Assembly (NCBI GenBank): GCA_934675465.1
Contig: CAKUQM010000023.1
Location: 1-28,180, forward strand
DNA length: 28,180 nt
Origin: an uncultured Erysipelotrichaceae bacterium
GTDB lineage: Bacteria > Bacillota_I > Bacilli_A > Erysipelotrichales > Erysipelotrichaceae
Reading direction: 5' to 3'
The notes below the pieces were generated by a model. The model worked only from the letters and a program-made list of their open reading frames with translations, searched no databases and was not told where the DNA came from. The position numbers were made by a program, and so were the translations under genes. Shown in pieces: positions 1-6,426 of this stretch. Within the stretch, counting starts at the first letter, position 1, and every line of letters begins with the position of its first letter.

Positions 1-369
1 AGATCGGTTGTAAAGCCTGGTAAGGGTAATAATAAACAAGAAAGACTTACAAAAATAGCTAGGGAGGCTAGTGAACAGAGTCATCGTAACTATATTCCTG
101 AGATTTGTGATTATTGTACAATCAAGGATTTAAGTAAGTATAAGAGTGATGTTAATATCATTGCCTATGAGAAGGATGATAAACAGATTAGTGATTTGAC
201 TAGCAAGTCATTTACTATTGTGATTGGTCCTGAAGGCGGATTCGAGATAGAAGAATATGAACAGATAGTCTCTTTAGGTTTTGAGTCAGTTAGTTTAGGT
301 AAGCGTATTTTAAGGGCAGAAACAGCTGCAATCTACTTATCTAGTGTTATTATAGGAAATAATATATGA
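1..369 (+). CDS. rsmE: RsmE, 16S rRNA m3U1498 methyltransferase (3' part only)
   Basis: The window opens inside this gene; 122 codons remain and the N-terminal part is missing. The visible part carries the C-terminal SPOUT methyltransferase signature: IGPEGGF followed about 30 residues later by LGKRILRAETA, the SAM-binding trefoil-knot motifs of the RsmE family. Members methylate N3 of U1498 in 16S rRNA on the assembled 30S subunit. The stop overlaps the mtaB start in an ATGA (4 bases), so the two are translationally coupled. rsmE followed by mtaB is a common firmicute order. The family assignment is secure. Confidence 0.95.
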   Translation, partial: RSVVKPGKGNNKQERLTKIAREASEQSHRNYIPEICDYCTIKDLSKYKSDVNIIAYEKDDKQISDLTSKSFTIVIGPEGGFEIEEYEQIVSLGFESVSLGKRILRAETAAIYLSSVIIGNNI

Positions 370-1625
370 GAACTTTTGCGATGATGATATTGGGCTGTAA
401 GGTCAATGATTATGAGGCTACAGTCTTAAAGAATAGGTTACTTGAACATGGATATGAGGAAGTTTCTTTTAAGGAAAAGGCTGATATCTATGTTATTTTT
501 ACATGTTGTGTGACAAATACTGCTGAGTCAAAGACTAGAAAGATGGTTCATAGGGCTCGTAATACTAATCCTGATGCTTATGTTGTGGCGGTTGGTTGTT
601 TAGTTCAAATCAAGGGTGATTCTTATGATTTTGATGCGGCTGATTTGATTGTTGGTTCTAAGGATAAGGATAAGTTGTTTGAACTTATTGACAACAATGT
701 TAAATCTAAAGTAGTTAGTCCTTTGTCTAATGAATTTAAACAAATGGAGCTTGAGACTTATCCTGGTAAGTCTAGGGCTTTTTTGAAGGTTCAGGATGGT
801 TGTAACCAATTTTGTGCTTATTGTATTATTCCTTATGCTAGGGGAAGAGAGACAAGTGGTAATCATGAAAAAATTGTTGAACAGGCCATTAAGTTGTCTA
901 AGACTTCAAAGGAATTGGTACTAGTTGGTATTCATACAGGTAGATATTTTGATGGTGAGTATCATTTATATGATTTATTGAAGGATTTGATTAAGATTGA
1001 TACTTTAGAGACTATTCGTTTGTCTTCTATTGAAGTAACGGAGATTACTGATGAGATTATTGAATTAATGGCTTCTACTGATAAGCTAGCTCATCATTTG
1101 CATATACCTTTACAATCAGGTAGTGATGAAATCTTAAGGTTGATGCATAGACCTTATACAATGGAGGAATATAAGGATAGAATCGCTTATATAAGAAATA
1201 GAATTCCTGATATTTCTATTTCTTGTGATTTGATTGTTGGTTTTCCTAACGAAACAGATGAGTTGTTTAAGGAGACAATTGATAATATCAAGGAAATTGG
1301 TTTCTCTTTTATTCATGTTTTCCCATATGCTAGAAAGACAGGCACGGTGGCTGATAAGATGGATGGTCATGTTCCTGAGATTGTTAAGAAGGAAAGATTA
1401 TATGAGGTCGAAAGAGTTCAGAAAGAATATACAAAGAAATTCAATGAATCTTTTGTGAACAAACAATTAAAGATGTTGGTAGAAAAGTGTGAAGGTGGCT
1501 ATATTTATGGCTATACTAAACAATATTTCTATGTTAAAGCTAAGGGTGATGCAGCAGTGGGTAATGTAGTTGATGTTTATATTGATGAAGTTAATGATGA
1601 TGAGGTATTAGGTCATGTTTCTTGA
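366..1625 (+). CDS. mtaB: MtaB, tRNA t6A37 methylthiotransferase
   Basis: A 419-residue radical-SAM methylthiotransferase of usual length. MtaB converts t6A37 to ms2t6A37 in tRNAs reading ANN codons. The N-terminal MTTase domain has its three cluster cysteines at C11 (GCKVNDYE), C47 (TCCVTN) and C78 (VGCL). The radical-SAM CxxxCxxC is C146, C150 and C153 (DGCNQFCAYC). A TRAM-like C-terminal region follows. The GCKVN form of the first motif points to MtaB rather than MiaB or RimO. The start is fixed by the 4-base overlap with rsmE, and the 3' end overlaps the next gene by 11 bases. Confidence 0.94.
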   Translation: MRTFAMMILGCKVNDYEATVLKNRLLEHGYEEVSFKEKADIYVIFTCCVTNTAESKTRKMVHRARNTNPDAYVVAVGCLVQIKGDSYDFDAADLIVGSKDKDKLFELIDNNVKSKVVSPLSNEFKQMELETYPGKSRAFLKVQDGCNQFCAYCIIPYARGRETSGNHEKIVEQAIKLSKTSKELVLVGIHTGRYFDGEYHLYDLLKDLIKIDTLETIRLSSIEVTEITDEIIELMASTDKLAHHLHIPLQSGSDEILRLMHRPYTMEEYKDRIAYIRNRIPDISISCDLIVGFPNETDELFKETIDNIKEIGFSFIHVFPYARKTGTVADKMDGHVPEIVKKERLYEVERVQKEYTKKFNESFVNKQLKMLVEKCEGGYIYGYTKQYFYVKAKGDAAVGNVVDVYIDEVNDDEVLGHVS

Positions 1626-3066
1626 TGAGCTTTTTGATGGTGTTCCTCATGTAGAAATAAATCAATTGTCTATTGATTCTCGTGTTCCAATGAAAGATTG
1701 CATCTTCTTTTGTGTGGCTGGAATCAAGGATGATGGACATGACTATGTGGATGAGGCTATCAAGAATGGTGCTTCGGTTATTGTTTATCAAAATAGGATA
1801 GATACTTCTAAGGATGCAATTTATATCAAGGTTAATGATACAATTGATTGTTTAAATTCAATTGTTGCGAAGTTTTATGGTTATCCAAGTGATCGTTTGG
1901 AGATTTTCTTGTGTACTGGTTGTGAGGGGGTTAGTGAGACTACTTATTTGTTGAATAGGTTGATTTCTAACTTTAAGGAGTGTGCTTCAATTGGTGTCAA
2001 TGGCATTTTCTATGGTGATAATCATTTGATGAGCAATAATCGTACTTTGAATATTTTGGATAATCAAAGACTTTTGAGTGATTTTGTCCATAATGGGGTT
2101 AAGGCTTGTACTCTTGAGGCTGATTGTTTGGCTTTTGCGTATAAGAAATTGGATGCGGTTAAGCCTAATGTCTTTATTTATACCCGTACTAATGAATATT
2201 CTAATTACTATACAGAGATGGATGTTAATTATTATGATTTCTTGTGTAGTTATTTATATACGCTTGATGATACAACAACTATTCTTCTTAATAGGGATGA
2301 TGAGTCTTATGAGGAATTGTTGAAGGCTAGTGGTGAGAATGTTCATTCTTATGGTTTTAATGTAGATGCTGATTTTGTGATTTCTAATTTAGTTTTGGAA
2401 GCTAAGGAAAGTAAGTTTACATTGAGCGTCAATAATATAAGCATGGACTTTACCACTAAGATCTTAAGTAAACAGGGCATTTATGATGTTGTAGCGGCTA
2501 TTTCAGCACTTTACTTAACAGGATATGATTTACATGAAATCTCTCTTGTACTTCCTTTTATTAAGCCATTAAAGGGTGAGATGCAGGTCTTAGAAGACTG
2601 TTATGACTTTAATATCTATGTTGATTCTGCCAATAATATTCAAAGTATTAGGGAGACAGTAGAATTTGCGAGAAAAATAAAGAAATTGAATAAGAGAATT
2701 ATTGTCTTACTTGGTATTAAATCTTCTTTTGATAAGGAAATTGCTAAAGAACTTGGTGATTACTTATCGAAGGCTGTTGATAAGGTAGTATTAACTGAAG
2801 TTTCTACTTATAGTGGTAATATCAATTTATTGTTGGAAGAGGGTGCTAAGTACTTTGATGAGTATAAGACACTAGTTATAGAAGATAGACAGATTGCGAT
2901 TGAGAGTGCAATTGATTTACTTAATAAAGATGATATTTTGTTGATTCTTGGTAAGGGTAAGGATAATTATATTTATCGTAACTTGGGTAAGGAGTATTAT
3001 CCTGGTGATTATAGTGTTGCGATGAATCACTATAAGAAGTTGTTACTTCAAATGAGTGAAGATTAA
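1615..3066 (+). CDS. MurE-like Mur ligase homologue, probably catalytically dead
   Basis: A 483-residue protein collinear with UDP-MurNAc-tripeptide synthetase (MurE). The N-terminal domain is recognisable (QLSIDSR at 17-23, DGHDYVDEAIKNGA at 40-53). The C-terminal domain keeps an IEDRQIAIESAI stretch (422-433) and LILGKG (443-448). The ATP and catalytic sites are eroded. The P-loop, normally GTNGKT, reads GCEGVS (102-107), with Val106 in place of the lysine. The usual DHLDYH region reads NEYSNYY (193-199). The usual VDYAHTP reads VDSANNI (336-342), and no DNPR-type motif is present where VLTEVSTYSG lies (392-401). The frame is intact and full length, so this looks like a maintained pseudoenzyme rather than decay. 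It is translationally linked to mtaB. Its role is unknown; binding a muropeptide or another Mur enzyme would be a guess. Confidence 0.8.
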   Translation: MFLDELFDGVPHVEINQLSIDSRVPMKDCIFFCVAGIKDDGHDYVDEAIKNGASVIVYQNRIDTSKDAIYIKVNDTIDCLNSIVAKFYGYPSDRLEIFLCTGCEGVSETTYLLNRLISNFKECASIGVNGIFYGDNHLMSNNRTLNILDNQRLLSDFVHNGVKACTLEADCLAFAYKKLDAVKPNVFIYTRTNEYSNYYTEMDVNYYDFLCSYLYTLDDTTTILLNRDDESYEELLKASGENVHSYGFNVDADFVISNLVLEAKESKFTLSVNNISMDFTTKILSKQGIYDVVAAISALYLTGYDLHEISLVLPFIKPLKGEMQVLEDCYDFNIYVDSANNIQSIRETVEFARKIKKLNKRIIVLLGIKSSFDKEIAKELGDYLSKAVDKVVLTEVSTYSGNINLLLEEGAKYFDEYKTLVIEDRQIAIESAIDLLNKDDILLILGKGKDNYIYRNLGKEYYPGDYSVAMNHYKKLLLQMSED

Positions 3067-3072
3067 TTTTTC

Positions 3073-3101
3073 TTGTCAAGATTATCGTTTATATGTATAA
3101 T
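3073..3101 (+). promoter_or_regulatory. rpsU promoter
   Basis: TTGTCA (3073-3078), a 17-base spacer, then a perfect TATAAT (3096-3101). It lies in the 64-base gap between the MurE-like gene and rpsU and is followed by a strong GGAAGGGGG ribosome binding site at 3114-3122. Confidence 0.85.
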
Positions 3102-3130
3102 ATTCTAGTACTTGGAAGGGGGTGTGATGG

Positions 3131-3310
3131 ATGTCAAAGGTAGTAGTAAAAGAAAATGAACAATTAGATGATGCTTTACGTAGATTCAAGAGACAAGTTT
3201 CTCGTAACGGAACCCTTCTAGAAGTTAGAAAACGTGAGTATTATATTAAGCCAGGTCTTAAGAGAAAGCTTAAGTCTGAAGCAGCTAGAAAAGCAAGAAG
3301 AGGAAAATAG
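3131..3310 (+). CDS. rpsU: Ribosomal protein bS21
   Basis: A 59-residue, very basic protein. It opens MSKVVVKENEQLDDALRRF and contains the KREYYIKP stretch, then a Lys/Arg-rich tail ending ARRGK, all typical of bS21. bS21 sits on the 30S platform near the anti-Shine-Dalgarno region and helps initiation. It has its own promoter and terminator, so it is probably a single-gene transcript. In many firmicutes rpsU lies near phoH; here the accessory island 3410-6969 separates them. Confidence 0.96.
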   Translation: MSKVVVKENEQLDDALRRFKRQVSRNGTLLEVRKREYYIKPGLKRKLKSEAARKARRGK

Positions 3311-3330
3311 TGTTAACGCACTATTTTTTT
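3304..3330 (+). terminator. Rho-independent terminator after rpsU
   Basis: A 9-base-pair stem (AAAATAGTG at 3304-3312 with CACTATTTT at 3319-3327), a 6-base loop and a T run to 3330. The left arm includes the rpsU stop codon. Confidence 0.9.
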
Positions 3331-3338
3331 ATACCCTA

Positions 3339-3390
3339 TTATGACCAAATATAAGATGTACAAGCAATCTTATATTATTTAAAATATAAT
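3339..3390 (+). promoter_or_regulatory. Putative operator/promoter of the peptide-regulator unit (site 1)
   Basis: TTATGACCAAAT (3339-3350) recurs exactly at 4849-4860, before the next transcription unit. A perfect 9-base inverted repeat overlaps its 3' end: ATATAAGAT (3349-3357) and ATCTTATAT (3367-3375), spacer 9. TATATTATT (3371-3379) is also shared with site 2. A TATAAT lies at 3385-3390. No good -35 is visible, as expected for an activator-dependent promoter. That the adjacent regulator binds here is inference. Confidence 0.55.
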
Positions 3391-3409
3391 CATAAAGGCG
3401 GTATTTTCT

Positions 3410-3607
3410 ATGAAAAAGATTTTAGGGATTTTAATTTTATGTTTAGTTTGTTGTGGCTTTACTGTTAATTCTGATGAAGACAAAAAGAATGCATGTGAAT
3501 TCAAATCTAATGCTTTCCAATCTTGTTCTTTAAATGAAAATGGGGAATGTGAATGTCAATCGCCATTAAACACAACTAACCTTAATAAACAAGGTAATGA
3601 TGATTAA
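3410..3607 (+). CDS. Small exported Cys-rich peptide, candidate signal peptide precursor
   Basis: A 65-residue protein not assignable to a known family. Residues 1-20 form a signal-like segment: Lys2-Lys3, then a hydrophobic run with Cys11, Cys14 and Cys15. LVCC is an imperfect lipobox, so either signal peptidase I or II processing is possible. The rest is hydrophilic with four cysteines (29, 39, 47, 49; spacing C-x9-C-x7-C-x-C) and an Asn-rich tail ending GNDD. The ribosome binding site is AAAGGCGG (3394-3401). The gene ends two bases before the HTH-TPR regulator gene, so the two are cotranscribed and probably coupled. By analogy with RNPP systems, where the pheromone gene adjoins its TPR receptor, it could be a pro-pheromone. 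A small lipoprotein or toxin-like peptide is the alternative. Confidence 0.6.
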   Translation: MKKILGILILCLVCCGFTVNSDEDKKNACEFKSNAFQSCSLNENGECECQSPLNTTNLNKQGNDD

Positions 3608-3609
3608 AT

Positions 3610-4833
3610 ATGATTACACCATTAGAACTTTTATACATAAAGAATTTACATAAGGGTAAAGATGATACCAAGACATTAGCTTCTAAAATAGGTATTAATC
3701 AATCAATGTTGTACGACATTGAAGCTGGTAGAAGGAATCTTACTCAAGATATCTTTAATAAGATTATTAAGTACTATAACGTTACTTATAATGATAGACA
3801 ATCTATTTATGATGAAGCTTATAATCTTACTTTAGAGTTCTTTTCTTATTTAATCTCTTTTGAAAAGCCAAAATTGTTTGAAAGATATGATGAAATGCAT
3901 AATCGTATAGAAATGTATCAACATTCCAAAGCTTTTATTTTCTACGATTTAATTCAGGCTATCAGAAATAAAGAACTTAATAATGATATTAGAGCTCAAT
4001 ATGTTTTAAACTGTAAAGATTTTATTGATGTTTATGATAATAATATTATTTTTATATACTCTATTTTATTTTGTTTTTCAAAAGATATTTCTGAACATAC
4101 TTCATTTCTTGAAAACATTGTAATTAATGCTTATAGAAGATATTCATTGGTTGGCGTAAATGATGATATATTAGCAATGTTGTATTACCAAATAGGAAGA
4201 ATATATGAAAGCAAGTATGACAATTTTGAAGCGTTAAAGTTTTTTGATAAATCAATTAAGCTTTTTCAAAATATTCATAATCTTCAAAGAACAATTCAAG
4301 TCAAAATTCAAAAAGCAAATATTTATTTTAATTTGAAAGATTATGATAAGGCTGAATGCGAATATTTAAAGTTGTATGAAGAATCGGCGTTGCATAATTT
4401 TAAAAATAGAATGAATGCTTGTACTGATAATTTATCCTTTATATATTTTGTCAAAAATGATTACGATAATTGTTTAAAGTATATTCAATATTCAAGAGAT
4501 AATGGTTCAACTTTTCCTGATTTAAATTACTACAAAGCTTATATTTTTTATAAAACCAAAGATATAAATACTGCTAAAAAAGAAATTAAAAATTTATTAG
4601 GTTATGATAATGATTCGAATATTGATCATGTATTAAAACTAATACAAGCTTTTATTAATGAAAATGATAAAAACGTTGAGTATTACTTTAATTTATCTAT
4701 TAAAGATTTTAAAATCATTAATTCAATAATTGATACTCAATTAATTTATGAAATGGTATTAGATTACTATAAGGATATAAATCCTCAAAGAGTTAAAGAA
4801 CTATTACCTGAATATATAGAATTAATAAGATGA
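3610..4833 (+). CDS. HTH-TPR transcriptional regulator, RNPP-like (NprR/AimR size class)
   Basis: A 407-residue cytoplasmic protein. Residues about 5-60 form an XRE-type helix-turn-helix (KTLASKIGINQSMLYDIEAG gives helices 2 and 3). Residues about 70-400 are all-helical with TPR-like repeats, for instance LYYQIGRIYESKYDNFEAL, KANIYFNLKDYDKAECEYL and FIYFVKNDYDNCLKYIQ. This HTH plus long TPR layout is that of peptide-binding RNPP regulators (Rap, NprR, PlcR, PrgX; AimR in phages). The length fits NprR or AimR better than PlcR or Rgg. It lies two bases after a small exported-peptide gene and upstream of a secreted-protein operon with the same upstream motif. Codon use is more A-rich (AAA, AAT) than in flanking housekeeping genes. 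The fold class is well supported; the ligand and targets are inferred. Confidence 0.75.
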   Translation: MITPLELLYIKNLHKGKDDTKTLASKIGINQSMLYDIEAGRRNLTQDIFNKIIKYYNVTYNDRQSIYDEAYNLTLEFFSYLISFEKPKLFERYDEMHNRIEMYQHSKAFIFYDLIQAIRNKELNNDIRAQYVLNCKDFIDVYDNNIIFIYSILFCFSKDISEHTSFLENIVINAYRRYSLVGVNDDILAMLYYQIGRIYESKYDNFEALKFFDKSIKLFQNIHNLQRTIQVKIQKANIYFNLKDYDKAECEYLKLYEESALHNFKNRMNACTDNLSFIYFVKNDYDNCLKYIQYSRDNGSTFPDLNYYKAYIFYKTKDINTAKKEIKNLLGYDNDSNIDHVLKLIQAFINENDKNVEYYFNLSIKDFKIINSIIDTQLIYEMVLDYYKDINPQRVKELLPEYIELIR

Positions 4834-4835
4834 GA

Positions 4836-4917
4836 AAAAACCTTTCTGTTATGACCAAATCTGATATAGAACTATTAAGTTGCATTCTATATTATTAAGA
4901 TAACAAGAAAGGTTTTT
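4836..4917 (+). terminator. Large hairpin, terminator of the regulator gene and possible insulator
   Basis: AAAAACCTTTCT (4836-4847) pairs perfectly with AGAAAGGTTTTT (4906-4917), extended by GTT/AAC with one bulge. The T tract 4913-4917 follows the G-C pairs, as in a terminator, but the loop is 51 bases and contains site 2. The right arm includes the ribosome binding site of the 26-codon ORF at 4923, so read-through RNA would hide it. RNA started inside the loop would not. Confidence 0.6.
4849..4896 (+). promoter_or_regulatory. Putative operator/promoter of the secreted-protein unit (site 2)
   Basis: TTATGACCAAAT (4849-4860) is identical to site 1. TATATTATT (4888-4896) is also shared and is the likely -10 region. 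The motif begins 74 bases before the next ATG (4923), against 71 bases at site 1. Between them is an inverted repeat ATATAGAA/TTCTATAT (4864-4871 and 4885-4892) that differs in sequence and spacing from that of site 1. No consensus -35 is seen. Confidence 0.5.
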
Positions 4918-4922
4918 ACTTT

Positions 4923-5003
4923 ATGATTAGATTTAATTTAGCTAGGTACAAGAACGGAGATATTGTTATAAATTATTTTGTTCAATATTTTTTATATTTT
5001 TAG
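4923..5003 (+). CDS. 26-residue small ORF, basic N-terminus and hydrophobic C-terminus
   Basis: It encodes 26 residues beginning MIRFNLARYKNG and ending FVQYFLYF. The ribosome binding site candidate AAGAAAGG (4905-4912) is 10 bases upstream. Its ATG sits at nearly the same distance from the shared 12-base motif as the ATG of the 3410 peptide gene. The basic start, internal GDIVI and hydrophobic tail loosely recall short hydrophobic pheromones of Rgg systems, but the tail is aromatic and there is no family match. It could also be a leader peptide, or not translated at all. The next gene starts 20 bases after its stop. Confidence 0.35.
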   Translation: MIRFNLARYKNGDIVINYFVQYFLYF

Positions 5004-5023
5004 TGTTTTAAAGGAGATTAATT

Positions 5024-5668
5024 ATGAAGAAAAATTTAATGTATATAATGATATTATCGTTATTTTTAGCTATATTACCAGTTTCTGTATCTGCAAATTC
5101 TAATTTAGAAGATACAGTAGATGAGTACGTTTTAGTCGATGCTGATGGCACTGAACATAGATATTTTGATGTGTATGGAAATCCTATTAAAATCAACGAT
5201 TTAAATACTCATGCGCAAAATTCATTGTCACGCAATAATAAACAATTTAGAGGTCCAATTGCTCCTGATACAGTTTATATTCAATCATCTAGTGTTATTA
5301 CTGGTCCAAGACAAAAGGTTACCCCTGATTTCAAAGGGCCTTGTAGCTTAAGTTCTGGGCAATCAGTTACAACAAATTTTTCTATTTCAGGTTCATTAGG
5401 TGCATCAGTACAATCTAAAATTTTTAAAAAGGTTAAGGCTGAAGTTAATGTTACTATAGCTTGGAATAGTTCTTCGTCAAGTCAATTCTCTAGTACTTAC
5501 AATATTCCTCAGGGAAAAGTTGGTGCTGTTTATTTCTCACCTTATTTAACTAGAGCAATTGTTAAATATTATGATAATGATTGTAAAATGACTCAAGTTG
5601 AAGCGAAATTCCCAAATACTTTATCATCTGGTTTTACAGATGGAATATATGAATTGGTAACAAAATGA
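5024..5668 (+). CDS. Secreted Ser/Thr-rich protein of unknown function
   Basis: A 214-residue protein with a clear signal peptide: MKKNL, a hydrophobic core, and VSVSA as a signal peptidase I site near residues 20-25. The mature N-terminal part (VLVDADGTEHRYFDVYGNP) is charged. From about residue 105 come alternating Ser/Thr-rich strands (SVTTNFSISGSLGASV, SSSSSQFSSTYNIPQGKVG) that suggest a beta-sandwich or amphipathic beta-hairpin. Similar strand patterns occur in aerolysin/ETX-type pore formers, but I see no diagnostic motif and do not claim that function. Two mature cysteines (GPCSL, NDCKM) could pair. AAAGGAG gives a good ribosome binding site. It overlaps the following lipoprotein gene by 4 bases (ATGA), so the two are coupled. 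Confidence 0.7.
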   Translation: MKKNLMYIMILSLFLAILPVSVSANSNLEDTVDEYVLVDADGTEHRYFDVYGNPIKINDLNTHAQNSLSRNNKQFRGPIAPDTVYIQSSSVITGPRQKVTPDFKGPCSLSSGQSVTTNFSISGSLGASVQSKIFKKVKAEVNVTIAWNSSSSSQFSSTYNIPQGKVGAVYFSPYLTRAIVKYYDNDCKMTQVEAKFPNTLSSGFTDGIYELVTK

Positions 5669-6366
5669 TTATAAGGAAGTTATTTATTATAATTATAAGT
5701 TTTGGCATTTTAGTAACTATGACTTCGTGTCAAAAAGATACTGAAAATGTTATAGATAATGATAATGAAGATAATCAATCATCTTTAATTGAAAATGATT
5801 TTGATAATACTGAATTAAATAATAATGATAATTTAGCAGTCTATAATATAAGTTCTTTAGAAAAGATAGATTTGAATAATTTCAAATTCAACCCCGATAG
5901 TAGTTATTATAGAGAATCTTCTTTAGTAGATATTGATGGTTTTGAACTTGATAAGTCAATGTTTTATATTGTGAATGATGGCTCCGAAAACAATTTTATT
6001 GAAGTATCAGAGATTATGCTTGAACCTATTAAATTACTTTATGATTACGGTTCTAATGGCCTTAGTACTATAAATTCAGATCAATTAGGCTATATTAAGG
6101 CAAATGAGATAAACTTAAATGATCTAAAATTGATTGAAAAATGTATTCCTATAAATTTCGATTTAAAGATTGAACAGGAAATAACGCTTGATAATGAAAA
6201 ATTTGATGATAATAAAATCGTTAGTTTTTGGTTTTATCCAATATGTTATGAAATCACCTATAACAAAGAGGCTGTTTATAGAATTTTAAAGACTGCTAAC
6301 CCAACTCAAAACAAGGAGATGATTAGAGTTGTTGCTGATGGATTGATTGAAGTTAGAAATAAGTAA
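5665..6366 (+). CDS. Predicted lipoprotein, paralogue of the 6427 product
   Basis: A 233-residue protein with a lipoprotein signal peptide and lipobox MTSC (Cys22), then an acidic Asn/Asp-rich linker to about residue 60. The domain from residue 68 on (SSLEKIDLNNFKFNPDSSYY) aligns along its whole length with the lipoprotein at 6427-6969. Shared landmarks are LEPIK, KCIP, WFYPICYE and YRILK, with a terminal VADGLIEVR in this copy. No known family is recognised. It is coupled to the secreted protein by an ATGA overlap and closed by a strong terminator. A role in anchoring, immunity or partner binding for the secreted protein is possible but unsupported. Confidence 0.7.
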   Translation: MIIRKLFIIIISFGILVTMTSCQKDTENVIDNDNEDNQSSLIENDFDNTELNNNDNLAVYNISSLEKIDLNNFKFNPDSSYYRESSLVDIDGFELDKSMFYIVNDGSENNFIEVSEIMLEPIKLLYDYGSNGLSTINSDQLGYIKANEINLNDLKLIEKCIPINFDLKIEQEITLDNEKFDDNKIVSFWFYPICYEITYNKEAVYRILKTANPTQNKEMIRVVADGLIEVRNK

Positions 6367-6368
6367 TT

Positions 6369-6398
6369 GTTCTCTAGTGTTCTAGAGAACTTTTATTT
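6369..6398 (+). terminator. Rho-independent terminator
   Basis: A perfect 9-base-pair stem (GTTCTCTAG at 6369-6377, CTAGAGAAC at 6382-6390) with a 4-base loop and TTTTATTT. It ends the 5024-6366 unit. Confidence 0.92.
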
Positions 6399-6414
6399 AT
6401 TGGACAAAAAGTAA

Positions 6415-6420
6415 TATCAT
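6415..6420 (+). promoter_or_regulatory. Candidate -10 of a leaderless promoter for the 6427 lipoprotein
   Basis: TATCAT ends six bases before the ATG at 6427 and no Shine-Dalgarno sequence is present. The same TATCAT-6-ATG arrangement precedes phoH. The -35 is weak and would overlap the T run of the preceding terminator. Confidence 0.45.
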
Positions 6421-6426
6421 TACAGT

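Noticed and set aside
5024..5668. Naming the secreted protein a pore-forming toxin
   Set aside because: Only a general Ser/Thr-rich strand pattern is visible; no diagnostic aerolysin/ETX motif can be pointed to.
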